From the NCBI RefSeq assembly GCF_964019385.1, contig NC_088649.1:12904138-12968137 (forward strand): a DNA stretch of 64,000 bases, read 5' to 3'. Positions 24,001 through 37,700 of this stretch are shown here, piece by piece. The DNA is from Sycon ciliatum. Lineage: Eukaryota > Porifera > Calcarea > Leucosolenida > Sycettidae. The stretch's first letter is position 1, and every line of letters begins with the position of its first letter. The position numbers and the translations under genes were made by a program. The notes under the pieces were generated by a model. It made no database searches, was not told where the DNA came from, and saw nothing but the letters and a program-made list of their open reading frames with translations.

Positions 24001-27000
24001 GTAGGGCGCAGGCACCCACATTCAGTGAGCCAGAAAATTTGGCACTGCTGTGAATAGTTTAGTCGCAAAGTGAAGATTCACGGGTAAAAAGCCCCAAACT
24101 TGGTTATAGGGTATTATTCAGCTTTCAGCAGCCGTGGGCGAGTTCTTTAGAGAAATGTGGGTCTTTTTCTGGGTGCCCTTGTCTATGTCCAGCTACACAA
24201 CGAGATGAGGATGGTCATTGTCATTTTCTGAGCTGCGAACGGGCAGAAAGGTGAGAAAATGTCGGATTTTGACCATTTGTGCTCACCTTTCAATTTCAAC
24301 GTACCTCTCTATAACATGACCCAGCTGTAATGTCAGCAGTCGCATATGTTTGATTCTATGTTTGCTTGTAGGGCGCTAGCACCCACATTCAGTGACCCAG
24401 AAAATTTGGCACTGCTGTGAATAGTTTAGTCGCAAAGTGAAGATTCACGGGTAAAAAGCCCCAAACTTGGAGATAGGTTATTATTCAGCTTTCAGCAGCC
24501 GTGGGCGAGTTCTTTAGAGAAATGTGGGTCTTTTTCTGGGTGCCCTTGTCTATGTCCAGCTACACAACGAGATGAGGATGGTCATTGTCATTTTCTGAGC
24601 TGCGAACGGGCAGAAAGGTGAGAAAATGTCGGATTTTGACCATTTGTGCTCACCTTTCAATTTCAACGTACCTCTCTATAACATGACCCAGCTGTAATGT
24701 CAGCAGTCGCATATGTTTGATTCTATGTTTGCTTGTAGGGCGCTAGCACCCACATTCAGTGACCCAGAAAATTTGGCACTGCTGTGAATAGTTTAGTCGC
24801 AAAGTGAAGATTCACGGGTAAAAAGCCCCAAACTTGGAGATAGGTTATTATTGAGCTTTCAGCAGCCGTGGGCGAGTTCTTTAGAGAAATGTGGGTCTTT
24901 TTCTGGGTGCCCTTGTCTATGTCCAGCTACACAACGAGATGAGGATGGTCATTGTCATTTTCTGAGCTGCGAACGGGCAGAAAGGTGAGAAAATGTCGGA
25001 TTTTGACCATTTGTGCTCACCTTTCAATTTCAACGTACCTCTCTATAACATGACCCAGCTGTAATGTCAGTAGTCGCATATGTTTGATTTTATGTTTGCT
25101 TGTAGGGCGCTAGCACCCACATTCAGTGACCCAGAAAATTTGGCACTGCTGTGAATAGTTTAGTCGCAAAGTGAAGATTCACGGGTAAAAAGCCCCAAAC
25201 TTGGAGATAGGTTATTATTCAGCTTTCAGCAGCCGTGGGCGAGTTCTTTAGAGAAATGTGGGTCGTTTTCTGGGTGCCCTTGTCTATGTCCAGCTACACA
25301 ACGAGATGAGGATGGGCATTGTCATTTTCTGAGCTGCGAACGGGCAGAAAGGTGAGAAAATGTCGGATTTTGACCATTTGTGCTCACCTTTCAATTTCAA
25401 CGTACCTCTCTATAACATGAGCCAGCTGTAATGTCAGTAGTCGCATATGTTTGATTTTTGGTTTGCTTGTAGGGCGCAGGCACCCACATTCAGTGAGCCA
25501 GAAAATTTGGCACTGCTGTGAATAGTTTAGTCGCAAAGTGAAGATTCACGGGTAAAAAGCCCCAAACTTGGAGATAGGTTATTATTGAGCTTTCAGCAGC
25601 CGTGGGCGAGCTCTTTAGAGAAATGTGGGTCTTTTTCTGGGTGCCCTTGTCTATGTCCAGCTACACAACGAGATGAGGATGGTCATTGTCATTTTCTGAG
25701 CTGCGAACGGGCAGAAAGGTGAGAAAATGTCGGATTTTGACCATTTGTGCTCACCTTTCAATTTCAACGTACCTCTCTATAACATGAGCCAGCTGTAATG
25801 TCAGTAGTCGCATATGTTTGATTTTATGTTTGCTTGTAGGGCGCTAGCACCCACATTCAGTGACCCAGAAAATTTGGCACTGCTGTGAATAGTTTAGTCG
25901 CAAAGTGAAGATTCACGGGTAAAAAGCCCCAAACTTGGAGATAGGTTATTATTCAGCTTTCAGCAGCCGTGGGCGAGTTCTTTAGAGAAATGTGGGTCCT
26001 TTTCTGGGTGCCCTTGTCTATGTCCAGCTACACAACGAGATGAGGATGGGCATTGTCATTTTCTGAGCTGCGAACGGGCAGAAAGGTGAGAAAATGTCGG
26101 ATTTTGACCATTTGTGCTCACCTTTCAATTTCAACGTACCTCTCTATAACATGAGCCAGCTGTAATGTCAGTAGTCGCATATGTTTGATTTTTGGTTTGC
26201 TTGTAGGGCGCAGGCACCCACATTCAGTGAGCCAGAAAATTTGGCACTGCTGTGAATAGTTTAGTCGCAAAGTGAAGATTCACGGGTAAAAAGCCCCAAA
26301 CTTGGAGATAGGTTATTATTCAGCTTTCAGCAGCCGTGGGCGAGCTCTTTAGAGAAATGTGGGTCTTTTTCTGGGTGCCCTTGTCTATGTCCAGCTACAC
26401 AACGAGATGAGGATGGTCATTGTCATTTTCTGAGCTGCGAACGGGCAGAAAGGTGAGAAAATGTCGGATTTTGACCATTTGTGCTCACCTTTCAATTTCA
26501 ACGTACCTCTCTATAACATGACCCAGCTGTAATGTCAGTAGTCGCATATGTTTGATTTTTGGTTTGCTTGTAGGGCGCAGGCACCCACATTCAGTGACCC
26601 AGAAAATTTGGCACTGCTGTGAATAGTTTAGTCGCAAAGTGAAGATTCACGGGTAAAAAGCCCCAAACTTGGAGATAGGTTATTATTCAGCTTTCAGCAG
26701 CCGTGGGCGAGTTCTTTAGAGAAATGTGGGTCTTTTTCTGGGTGCCCTTGTCTATGTCCAGCTACACAACGAGATGAGGATGGTCATTGTCATTTTCTGA
26801 GCTGCGAACGGGCAGAAAGGTGAGAAAATGTCGGATTTTGACCATTTGTGCTCACCTTTCAATTTCAACGTACCTCTCTATAACATGACCCAGCTGTATA
26901 TCAGTAGTCGCATTTGTTTGATTTTTGGTTTGCTTGTAGGGCGCAGGCACCCACATTCAGTGAGCCAGAAAATTTGGCACTGCTGTGAATAGTTTAGTCG

Positions 27001-30000
27001 CAAAGTGAAGATTCACGGGTAAAAAGCCCCAAACTTGGAGATAGGTTATTATTGAGCTTTCAGCAGCCGTGGGCGAGTTCTTTAGAGAAATGTGGGTCTT
27101 TTTCTGGGTGCCCTTGTCTATGTCCAGCTACACAACGAGATGAGGATGGTCATTGTCATTTTCTGAGCTGCGAACGGGCAGAAAGGTGAGAAAATGTCGG
27201 ATTTTGACCATTTGTGCTCACCTTTCAATTTCAACGTACCTCTCTATAACATGACCCAGCTGTAATGTCAGTAGTCGCATATGTTTGATTTTTGGTTTGC
27301 TTGTAGGGCGCAGGCACCCACATTCAGTGACCCAGAAAATTTGGCACTGCTGTGAATAGTTTAGTCGCAAAGTGAAGATTCACGGGTAAAAAGCCCCAAA
27401 CTTGGAGATAGGGTATTATTCAGCTTTCAGCAGCCGTGGGCGAGTTCTTTAGAGAAATGTGGGTTATTTTCTGGGTGCCCTTGTCTATGTCCAGCTACAC
27501 AACGAGATGAGGATGGTCATTGTCATTTTCTGAGCTGCGAACGGGCAGAAAGGTGAGAAAATGTCGGATTTTGACCATTTGTGATCACCTTTCAATTTCA
27601 ACGTACCTCTCTATAACATGAGCCAGCTGTAATGTCAGTAGTCGCATATGTTTGATTTTTGGTTTGCTTGTAGGGCGCAGGCACCCACATTCAGTGAGCC
27701 AGAAAATTTGGCACTGCTGTGAATAGTTTAGTCGCAAAGTGAAGATTCACGGGTAAAAAGCCCCAAACTTGGTTATAGGGTATTATTCAGCTTTCAGCAG
27801 CCGTGGGCGAGTTCTTTAGAGAAATGTGGGTCTTTTTCTGGGTGCCCTTGTCTATGTCCAGCTACACAACGAGATGAGGATGGTCATTGTCATTTTCTGA
27901 GCTGCGAACGGGCAGAAAGGTGAGAAAATGTCGGATTTTGACCATTTGTGCTCACCTTTCAATTTCAACGTACCTCTCTATAACATGACCCAGCTGTAAT
28001 GTCAGCAGTCGCATATGTTTGATTCTATGTTTGCTTGTAGGGCGCTAGCACCCACATTCAGTGACCCAGAAAATTTGGCACTGCTGTGAATAGTTTAGTC
28101 GCAAAGTGAAGATTCACGGGTAAAAAGCCCCAAACTTGGAGATAGGTTATTATTCAGCTTTCAGCAGCCGTGGGCGAGTTCTTTAGAGAAATGTGGGTCT
28201 TTTTCTGGGTGCCCTTGTCTATGTCCAGCTACACAACGAGATGAGGATGGTCATTGTCATTTTCTGAGCTGCGAACGGGCAGAAAGGTGAGAAAATGTCG
28301 GATTTTGACCATTTGTGCTCACCTTTCAATTTCAACGTACCTCTCTATAACATGACCCAGCTGTAATGTCAGCAGTCGCATATGTTTGATTCTATGTTTG
28401 CTTGTAGGGCGCTAGCACCCACATTCAGTGACCCAGAAAATTTGGCACTGCTGTGAATAGTTTAGTCGCAAAGTGAAGATTCACGGGTAAAAAGCCCCAA
28501 ACTTGGAGATAGGTTATTATTGAGCTTTCAGCAGCCGTGGGCGAGTTCTTTAGAGAAATGTGGGTCTTTTTCTGGGTGCCCTTGTCTATGTCCAGCTACA
28601 CAACGAGATGAGGATGGTCATTGTCATTTTCTGAGCTGCGAACGGGCAGAAAGGTGAGAAAATGTCGGATTTTGACCATTTGTGCTCACCTTTCAATTTC
28701 AACGTACCTCTCTATAACATGACCCAGCTGTAATGTCAGTAGTCGCATATGTTTGATTTTATGTTTGCTTGTAGGGCGCTAGCACCCACATTCAGTGACC
28801 CAGAAAATTTGGCACTGCTGTGAATAGTTTAGTCGCAAAGTGAAGATTCACGGGTAAAAAGCCCCAAACTTGGAGATAGGTTATTATTCAGCTTTCAGCA
28901 GCCGTGGGCGAGTTCTTTAGAGAAATGTGGGTCGTTTTCTGGGTGCCCTTGTCTATGTCCAGCTACACAACGAGATGAGGATGGGCATTGTCATTTTCTG
29001 AGCTGCGAACGGGCAGAAAGGTGAGAAAATGTCGGATTTTGACCATTTGTGCTCACCTTTCAATTTCAACGTACCTCTCTATAACATGAGCCAGCTGTAA
29101 TGTCAGTAGTCGCATATGTTTGATTTTTGGTTTGCTTGTAGGGCGCAGGCACCCACATTCAGTGAGCCAGAAAATTTGGCACTGCTGTGAATAGTTTAGT
29201 CGCAAAGTGAAGATTCACGGGTAAAAAGCCCCAAACTTGGAGATAGGTTATTATTGAGCTTTCAGCAGCCGTGGGCGAGTTCTTTAGAGAAATGTGGGTC
29301 TTTTTCTGGGTGCCCTTGTCTATGTCCAGCTACACAACGAGATGAGGATGGTCATTGTCATTTTCTGAGCTGCGAACGGGCAGAAAGGTGAGAAAATGTC
29401 GGATTTTGACCATTTGTGCTCACCTTTCAATTTCAACGTACCTCTCTATAACATGAGCCAGCTGTAATGTCAGTAGTCGCATATGTTTGATTTTATGTTT
29501 GCTTGTAGGGCGCTAGCACCCACATTCAGTGACCCAGAAAATTTGGCACTGCTGTGAATAGTTTAGTCGCAAAGTGAAGATTCACGGGTAAAAAGCCCCA
29601 AACTTGGAGATAGGTTATTATTCAGCTTTCAGCAGCCGTGGGCGAGTTCTTTAGAGAAATGTGGGTCCTTTTCTGGGTGCCCTTGTCTATGTCCAGCTAC
29701 ACAACGAGATGAGGATGGGCATTGTCATTTTCTGAGCTGCGAACGGGCAGAAAGGTGAGAAAATGTCGGATTTTGACCATTTGTGCTCACCTTTCAATTT
29801 CAACGTACCTCTCTATAACATGAGCCAGCTGTAATGTCAGTAGTCGCATATGTTTGATTTTTGGTTTGCTTGTAGGGCGCAGGCACCCACATTCAGTGAC
29901 CCAGAAAATTTGGCACTGCTGTGAATAGTTTAGTCGCAAAGTGAAGATTCACGGGTAAAAAGCCCCAAACTTGGAGATAGGTTATTATTCAGCTTTCAGC

Positions 30001-33000
30001 AGCCGTGGGCGAGCTCTTTAGAGAAATGTGGGTCTTTTTCTGGGTGCCCTTGTCTATGTCCAGCTACACAACGAGATGAGGATGGTCATTGTCATTTTCT
30101 GAGCTGCGAACGGGCAGAAAGGTGAGAAAATGTCGGATTTTGACCATTTGTGCTCACCTTTCAATTTCAACGTACCTCTCTATAACATGACCCAGCTGTA
30201 ATGTCAGTAGTCGCATATGTTTGATTTTTGGTTTGCTTGTAGGGCGCAGGCACCCACATTCAGTGACCCAGAAAATTTGGCACTGCTGTGAATAGTTTAG
30301 TCGCAAAGTGAAGATTCACGGGTAAAAAGCCCCAAACTTGGTTATAGGGTATTATTCAGCTTTCAGCAGCCGTGGGCGAGTTCTTTAGAGAAATGTGGGT
30401 CTTTTTCTGGGTGCCCTTGTCTATGTCCAGCTACACAACGAGATGAGGATGGTCATTGTCATTTTCTGAGCTGCGAACGGGCAGAAAGGTGAGAAAATGT
30501 CGGATTTTGACCATTTGTGCTCACCTTTCAATTTCAACGTACCTCTCTATAACATGAGCCAGCTGTAATGTCAGTAGTCGCATATGTTTGATTTTTGGTT
30601 TGCTCGTAGGGCGCAGGCACCCACATTCAGTGAGCCAGAAAATTTGGCACTGCTGTGAATAGTTTAGTCGCAAAGTGAAGATTCACGGGTAAAAAGCCCC
30701 AAACTTGGAGATAGGTTATTATTCAGCTTTCAGCAGCCGTGGGCGAGTTCTTTAGAGAAATGTGGGTCTTTTTCTGGGTGCCCTTGTCTATGTCCAGCTG
30801 CACAACGAGATGAGGATGGTCATTGTCATTTTCTGAGCTGCGAACGGGCAGAAAGGTGAGAAAATGTCGGATTTTGACCATTTGTGCTCACCTTTCAATT
30901 TCAACGTACCTCTCTATAACATGAGCCAGCTGTAATGTCAGTAGTCGCATATGTTTGATTTTTGGTTTGCTTGTAGGGCGCAGGCACCCACATTCAGTGA
31001 CCCAGAAAATTTGGCACTGCTGTGAATAGTTTAGTCGCAAAGTGAAGATTCACGGGTAAAAAGCCCCAAACTTGGAGATAGGTTATTATTCAGCTTTCAG
31101 CAGCCGTGGGCGAGTTCTTTAGAGAAATGTGGGTCTTTTTCTGGGTGCCCTTGTCTATGTCCAGCTACACAACGAGATGAGGATGGTCATTGTCATTTTC
31201 TGAGCTGCGAACGGGCAGAAAGGTGAGAAAATGTCGGATTTTGACCATTTGTGCTCACCTTTCAATTTCAACGTACCTCTCTATAACATGACCCAGCTGT
31301 AATGTCAGTAGTCGCATATGTTTGATTCTATGTTTGCTTGTAGGGCGCTAGCACCCACATTCAGTGACCCAGAAAATTTGGCACTGCTGTGAATAGTTTA
31401 GTCGCAAAGTGAAGATTCACGGGTAAAAAGCCCCAAACTTGGAGATAGGTTATTATTCAGCTTTCAGCAGCCGTGGGCGAGTTCTTTAGAGAAATGTGGG
31501 TCTTTTTCTGGGTGCCCTTGTCTATGTCCAGCTACACAACGAGATGAGGATGGTCATTGTCATTTTCTGTGGTGCGAACGGGCAGAAAGGTGAGAAAATG
31601 TCGGATTTTGACCATTTGTGCTCACCTTTCAATTTCAACGTACCTCTCTATAACATGAGCCAGCTGTAATGTCAGTAGTCGCATATGTTTGATTTTTGGT
31701 TTGCTTGTAGGGCGCAGGCACCCACATTCAGTGACCCAGAAAATTTGGCACTGCTGTGAATAGTTTAGTCGCAAAGTGAAGATTCACGGGTAAAAAGCCC
31801 CAAACTTGGAGATAGGTTATTATTCAAATTTCAGCAGCCGTGGGCGAGTTCTTTAGAGAAATGTGGGTCTTTTTCTGGGTGCCCTTGTCTATGTCCAGCT
31901 ACACAACGAGATGAGGATGGTCATTGTCATTTTCTGAGCTGCGAACGGGCAGAAAGGTGAGAAAATGTCGGATTTTGACCATTTGTGCTCACCTTTCAAT
32001 TTCAACGTACCTCTCTATAACATGACCCAGCTGTAATGTCAGTAGTCGCATATGTTTGATTCTATGTTTGCCTGTAGGGCGCTAGCACCCACATTCAGTG
32101 ACCCAGAAAATTTGGCACTGCTGTGAATAGTTTAGTCGCAAAGTGAAGATTCACGGGTAAAAAGCCCCAAACTTGGAGATAGGTTATTATTCAGCTTTCA
32201 GCAGCCGTGGGCGAGTTCTTTAGAGAAATGTGGGTCTTTTTCTGGGTGCCCTTGTCTATGTCCAGCTACACAACGAGATGAGGATGGTCATTGTCATTTT
32301 CTGAGCAGCGAACGGGCAGAAAGGTGAGAAAATGTCGGATTTTGACCATTTGTGCTCACCTTTCAATTTCAACGTACCTCTCTATAACATGAGCCAGCTG
32401 TAATGTCAGTAGTCGCATATGTTTGATTTTTGGTTTGCTTGTAGGGCGCAGGCACCCACATTCAGTGACCCAGAAAATTTGGCACTGCTGTGAATAGTTT
32501 AGTCGCAAAGTGAAGACTCACGGGTAAAAAGCCCCAAACTTGGAGATAGGTTATTATTCAGCTTTCAGCAGCCGTGGGCGAGTTCTTTAGAGAAATGTGG
32601 GTCTTTTTCTGGGTGCCCTTGTCTATGTCCAGCTACACAACGAGATGAGGATGGTCATTGTCATTTTCTGAGCTGCGAACGGGCAGAAAGGTGAGAAAAT
32701 GTCGGATTTTGACCATTTGTGCTCACCTTTCAATTTCCACGTACCTCTCTATAACATGAGCCAGCTGTAATGTCAGTAGTCGCATATGTTTGATTTTTGG
32801 TTTACTTGTAGGGCGCAGGCACCCACATTTAGTGACCCAGAAAATTTGGCACTGCTGTGAATAGTTTAGTCGCAAAGTGAAGATTCACGGGTAAAAAGCC
32901 CCAAACTTGGAGATAGGTTATTATTCAGCTTTCAGCAGCCGTGGGCGAGTTCTTTAGAGAAATGTGGGTCTTTTTCTGGGTGCCCTTGTCTATGTCCAGC

Positions 33001-33650
33001 TACACAACGAGATGAGGATGGTCATTGTCATTTTCTGTGGTGCGAACGGGCAGAAAGGTGAGAAAATGTCGGATTTTGACCATTTGTGCTCACCTTTCAA
33101 TTTCAACGTACCTCTCTATAACATGAGCCAGCTGTAATGTCAGTAGTCGCATATGTTTGATTTTTGGTTTGCTTGTAGGGCGCAGGCACCCACATTCAGT
33201 GACCCAGAAAATTTGGCACTGCTGTGAATAGTTTAGTCGCAAAGTGAAGATTCACGGGTAAAAAGCCCCAAACTTGGAGATAGGTTATTATTCAAATTTC
33301 AGCAGCCGTGGGCGAGTTCTTTAGAGAAATGTGGGTCTTTTTCTGGGTGCCCTTGTCTATGTCCAGCTACACAACGAGATGAGGATGGTCATTGTCATTT
33401 TCTGAGCTGCGAACGGGCAGAAAGGTGAGAAAATGTCGGATTTTGACCATTTGTGCTCACCTTTCAATTTCAACGTACCTCTCTATAACATGACCCAGCT
33501 GTAATGTCAGTAGTCGCATATGTTTGATTCTATGTTTGCCTGTAGGGCGCTAGCACCCACATTCAGTGACCCAGAAAATTTGGCACTGCTGTGAATAGTT
33601 TAGTCGCAAAGTGAAGATTCACGGGTAAAAAGCCCCAAACTTGGAGATAG
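15100..33650 (+). repeat. Domain containing the GCTAGC monomer subtype
   Basis: Monomers reading AGGGCGCTAGCACCC in place of AGGGCGCAGGCACCC, usually with GATTCTATG or GATTTTATG upstream, occur near 15190, 18120, 21070, 21800, 22530, 24370, 24730, 25100, 25840, 28040, 28400, 28770, 29510, 31340, 32080 and 33550. I found none in the satellite to the left or right of this range. The subtype is interspersed with ordinary monomers, so it marks a local expansion domain. Edges are approximate. Confidence 0.75.
23411..30339 (+). repeat. Higher-order repeat: about 10 monomers (period near 3,669 bp)
   Basis: Two near-identical blocks of about nine monomers, roughly 23411-26670 and 27080-30339, are offset by about 3,669 bp. 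Shared rare markers include GGGTTATTTTCTGGG (23792 and 27461), ACTTGGTTATAGGG (24098 and 27767) and GGGTCGTTTTC (25259 and 28928). A less complete relative lies 3,667 bp upstream, with ACTTGGTTATAGGG at 20431. The blocks differ at a few sites, such as CGAGCTC against CGAGTTC near 25610 and 29279. Boundaries are read by eye. Confidence 0.75.
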
Positions 33651-34760
33651 GTTATTATTCAGCTTTCAGCAGCCGTGGGCGAGTTCTTTAGAGAAATGTG
33701 GGTCTTTTTCTGGGTGCCCTTGTCTATGTCCAGCTACACAACGAGATGAGGATGGTCATTGTCATTTTCTGAGCAGCGAACGGGCAGAAAGGTGAGAAAA
33801 TGTCGGATTTTGACCATTTGTGCTCACCTTTCAATTTCAACGTACCTCTCTATAACATGAGCCAGCTGTAATGTCAGTAGTCGCATATGTTTGATTTTTG
33901 GTTTGCTTGTAGGGCGCAGGCACCCACATTCAGTGACCCAGAAAATTTGGCACTGCTGTGAATAGTTTAGTCGCAAAGTGAAGACTCACGGGTAAAAAGC
34001 CCCAAACTTGGAGATAGGTTATTATTCAGCTTTCAGCAGCCGTGGGCGAGTTCTTTAGAGAAATGTGGGTCTTTTTCTGGGTGCCCTTGTCTATGTCCAG
34101 CTACACAACGAGATGAGGATGGTCATTGTCATTTTCTGAGCTGCGAACGGGCAGAAAGGTGAGAAAATGTCGGATTTTGACCATTTGTGCTCACCTTTCA
34201 ATTTCCACGTACCTCTCTATAACATGAGCCAGCTGTAATGTCAGTAGTCGCATATGTTTGATTTTTGGTTTACTTGTAGGGCGCAGGCACCCACATTTAG
34301 TGACCCAGAAAATTTGGCACTGCTGTGAATAGTTTAGTCGCAAAGTGAAGATTCACGGGTAAAAAGCCCCAAACTTGGAGATAGGTTATTATTCAGCTTT
34401 CAGCAGCCGTGGGCGAGTTCTTTAGAGAAATGTGGGTCTTTTTCTGGGTGCCCTTGTCTATGTCCAGCTACACAACGAGATGAGGATGGTCATTGTCATT
34501 TTCTGTGGTGCGAACGGGCAGAAAGGTGAGAAAATGTCGGATTTTGACCATTTGTGCTCACCTTTCAATTTCAACGTACCTCTCTATAACATGAGCCAGC
34601 TGTAATGTCAGTAGTCGCATATGTTTGATTTTTGGTTTGCTTGTAGGGCGCAGGCACCCACATTCAGTGACCCAGAAAATTTGGCACTGCTGTGAATAGT
34701 TTAGTCGCAAAGTGAAGATTCACGGGTAAAAAGCCCCAAACTTGGAGATAGGTTATTATT
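31380..34760 (+). repeat. Higher-order repeat: 4 monomers (period 1,468 bp), two copies plus part of a third
   Basis: Rare markers recur at exactly 1,468 bp: CTGTGGTGCG at 31567, 33035 and 34503; TTCAAATTTCAG near 31827 and 33295; GTTTGCCTGTAGG near 32068 and 33536; GAGCAGCGAACG near 32305 and 33773; GAAGACTCACGG near 32516 and 33984. The third copy diverges near 34760, where the TTCAAATTTCAG marker is absent. Confidence 0.85.
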
Positions 34761-37536
34761 CAGCTTTCAGCAGCCGTGGGCGAGTTCTTTAGAGAAATGT
34801 GGGTCTCTTTCTGGGTGCCCTTGTCTATGTCCAGCTACACAACGAGATGAGGATGGTCATTGTCATTTTCTGAGCTGCGAACGGGCAGAAAGGTGAGAAA
34901 ATGTCGGATTTTGACCATTTGTGGTCACCTTTCAATTTCCACGTACCTCTCTATAACATGAGCCAGCTGTAATGTCAGTAGTCGCATATGTTTGATTTTT
35001 GGTTTGCTTGTAGGGCACAGGCACCCACATTCAGTGACCCAGAAAATTTGGCACTGCTGTGAATAGTTTAGTCGCAAAGTGAAGATTCACGGGTAAAAAG
35101 CCCCAAACTTGGAGATAGGTTATTATTCAGCTTTCAGCAGCCGTGGGCGAGTTCTTTAGAGAAATGTGGGTCTTTATCTGGGTGCCCTTGTCTATGTCCA
35201 GCTACACAACGAGATGAGGATGGTCATTGTCATTTTCTGAGCTGCGAACGGGCAGAAAGGTGAGAAAATGTCGGATTTTGACCATTTGTGCTCACCTTTC
35301 AATTTCAACGTACCTCTCTATAACATGAGCCAGCTGTAATGTCAGTAGTCGCATATGTTTGATTTTTGGTTTACTTGTAGGGCGCAGGCACCCACATTTA
35401 GTGACCCAAAAAATTTGGCACTGCTGTGAAAAGTTTAGTCGCAAAGTGAAGATTCACGGGTAAAAAGCCCCAAACTTGGAGATGGGTTATTATTCAGCTT
35501 TCAGCAGCCGTGGGCGAGTTCTTTAGAGAAATGTGGGTCTTTTTCTGGGTGCCCTTGTCTATGTCCAGCTACACAATGAGATGAGGATGGTCATTGTCAT
35601 TTTCTGAGCTGCGAACGGGCAGAAAGGTGAGAAAATGTCGGATTTTGACCATTTGTGGTCACCTTTCAATTTCCACGTACCTCTCTATAACATGAGCCAG
35701 CTGTAATGTCAGTAGTCGCATATGTTTGATTTTTGGTTTGCTTGTAGGGCGCAGGCACCCACATTCAGTGACCCAGAAAATTTGGCACTGCTGTGAATAG
35801 TTTAGTCGCAAAGTGAAGATTCACGGGTAAAAAGCCCCAAACTTGGAGATAGGTTATTATTCAGCTTTCAGCAGCCGTGGGCGAGCTCTTTAGAGAAATG
35901 TGGGTCTTTTTCTGGGTGCCCTTGTCTATGTCCAGCTACACAACGAGATGAGCATGGTCATTGTCATTTTCTGAGCTGCGAACGGGCGGAAAGGTGAGAA
36001 AATGTCGGATTTTGACCATTTGTGCTCACCTTTCAATTTCAACGTACCTCTCTATAACATGACCCAGCTGTAATGTCAGTAGTCGCATTTGTTTGATTTT
36101 TGGTTTGCTTGTAGGAACAGGCACCCACATTCAGTGACCCAGAAAATTTGGCACTGCTGTGAATAGTTTAGTCGCAAAGTGAAGATTCACGGGTAAAAAG
36201 CCCCAAACTTGGAGATAGGGTATTATTCAGCTTTCAGCAGCCGTGGGCGAGTTCTTTAGAGAAATGTGGGTCTTTTTCTGGGTGCCCTTGTCTATGTCCA
36301 GCTACACAACGAGATGAGGATGGTCATTGTCATTTTCTGAGCTGCGAACGGGCAGAAAGGTGAGAAAATGTCGGATTTTGACCATTTGTGCTCACCTTTC
36401 AATTTCAACGTACCTCTCTATAACATGACCCAGCTGTAATGTCAGTAGTCGCATATGTTTGATTTTTGGTTTGCTTGTAGGGCGCAGGCACCCACATTCA
36501 GTGACCCAGAAAATTTGGCACTGCTGTGAATAGTTTAGTCGCAAAGTGAAGATTCACGGGTAAAAAGCCCCAAACTTGGTTATAGGGTATTATTCAGCTT
36601 TCAGCAGCCGTGGGCGAGTTCTTTAGAGAAATGTGGGTCTTTTTCTGGGTGCCCTTGTCTATGTCCAGCTACACAACGAGATGTGGATGGTCATTGTCAT
36701 TTTCTGAGCTGCGAACGGGCAGAAAGGTGAGAAAATGTCGGATTTTGACCATTTGTGCTCACCTTTCAATTTCAACGTACCTCTCTATAACATGAGCCAG
36801 CTGTAATGTCAGTAGTCGCATATGTTTGATTTTTGGTTTGCTTGTAGGGCGCAGGCACCCACATTCAGTGAGCCAGAAAATTTGGCACTGCTGTGAATAG
36901 TTTAGTCGCAAAGTGAAGATTCACGGGTAAAAAGCCCCAAACTTGGAGATAGGTTATTATTCAGCTTTCAGCAGCCGTGGGCGAGTTCTTTAGAGAAATG
37001 TGGGTCTTTTTCTGGGTGCCCTTGTCTATGTCCAGCTACACAACGAGATGCGGATGGTCATTGTCATTTTCTGAGCTGCGAACGGGCAGAAAGGTGAGAA
37101 AATGTCGGATTTTGACCATTTGTGCTCACCTTTCAATTTCAACGTACCTCTCTATAACATGAGCCAGCTGTAATGTCAGTAGTCGCATATGTTTGATTTT
37201 TGGTTTGCTTGTAGGGCGCAGGCACCCACATTCAGTGACCCAGAAAATTTGGCACTGCTGTGAATAGTTTAGTCGCAAAGTGAAGATTCACGGGTAAAAA
37301 GCCCCAAACTTGGAGATAGGGTATTATTCAGCTTTCAGCAGCCGTGGGCGAGTTCTTTAGAGAAATGTGGGTCTTTTTCTGGGTGCCCTTGTCTATGTCC
37401 AGCTACACAACAAGATGAGGATGGTCATTGTCATTTTCTGAGCTGCGAACGGGCAGAAAGGTGAGAAAATGTCGGATTTTGACCATTTGTGCTCACCTTT
37501 CAATTTCAACGTACCTCTCTATAACATGAGCCAGCT

Positions 37537-37541
37537 GTAAT
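37537..37541 (+). repeat. Target-site duplication GTAAT, left of the LTR element
   Basis: The monomer normally reads AGCTGTAATGTCAGTAG. Here AGCTGTAAT is followed by the element, and GTAAT is repeated at 41355-41359 before GTCAGTAG continues. A 5-bp duplication is the size typical of Ty3/gypsy integrases. Confidence 0.95.
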
Positions 37542-37700
37542 TGTAACAGTATAGACTTGATTGATTGGAGAATTCACCGAATGATGTTCAAACCAGAGGT
37601 TATAAAGCAAAAGAAAGGCGAGAACCGCAGGAGTGAGAATAGTAGGAACACAAGGTGTTACCAGAAGACAAGCAAGAGGTGTCAAGGTAAAACTATTACA
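37542..37700 (-). repeat. 3' LTR (159 bp)
   Basis: Starts TGTAACAG and ends ATTACA on the plus strand, and is identical by eye to the copy at 41196-41354. The TG...CA termini extend to a 5-bp inverted repeat TGTAA/TTACA. At 159 bp it is short for Ty3/gypsy, where LTRs of a few hundred bases are usual. Confidence 0.95.

Larger units (their letters stand above)
10198..37541 (+). repeat. 367-bp satellite array, segment 3
   Basis: About 74.5 monomers without a break. The net indel from 301 to 37346, after removing the two 722-bp elements, is only about +2 bp over 97 monomers. Several nested higher-order blocks are present, listed separately. Small indels seen include an extra 8 bp (TCTATAAC doubled) near 18800, a CTGTATATCAG shortening near 17717, 21392 and 26894, and a TTTATGTGC shortening near 22525. 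No gene or unique sequence is visible in this long stretch. Confidence 0.98.

Noticed and set aside
10198-37541. rDNA spacer or 5S gene cluster as the source of the tandem repeat
   Set aside because: I see no rRNA sequence or RNA polymerase III internal promoter blocks in the monomer, and no rRNA gene in the window.
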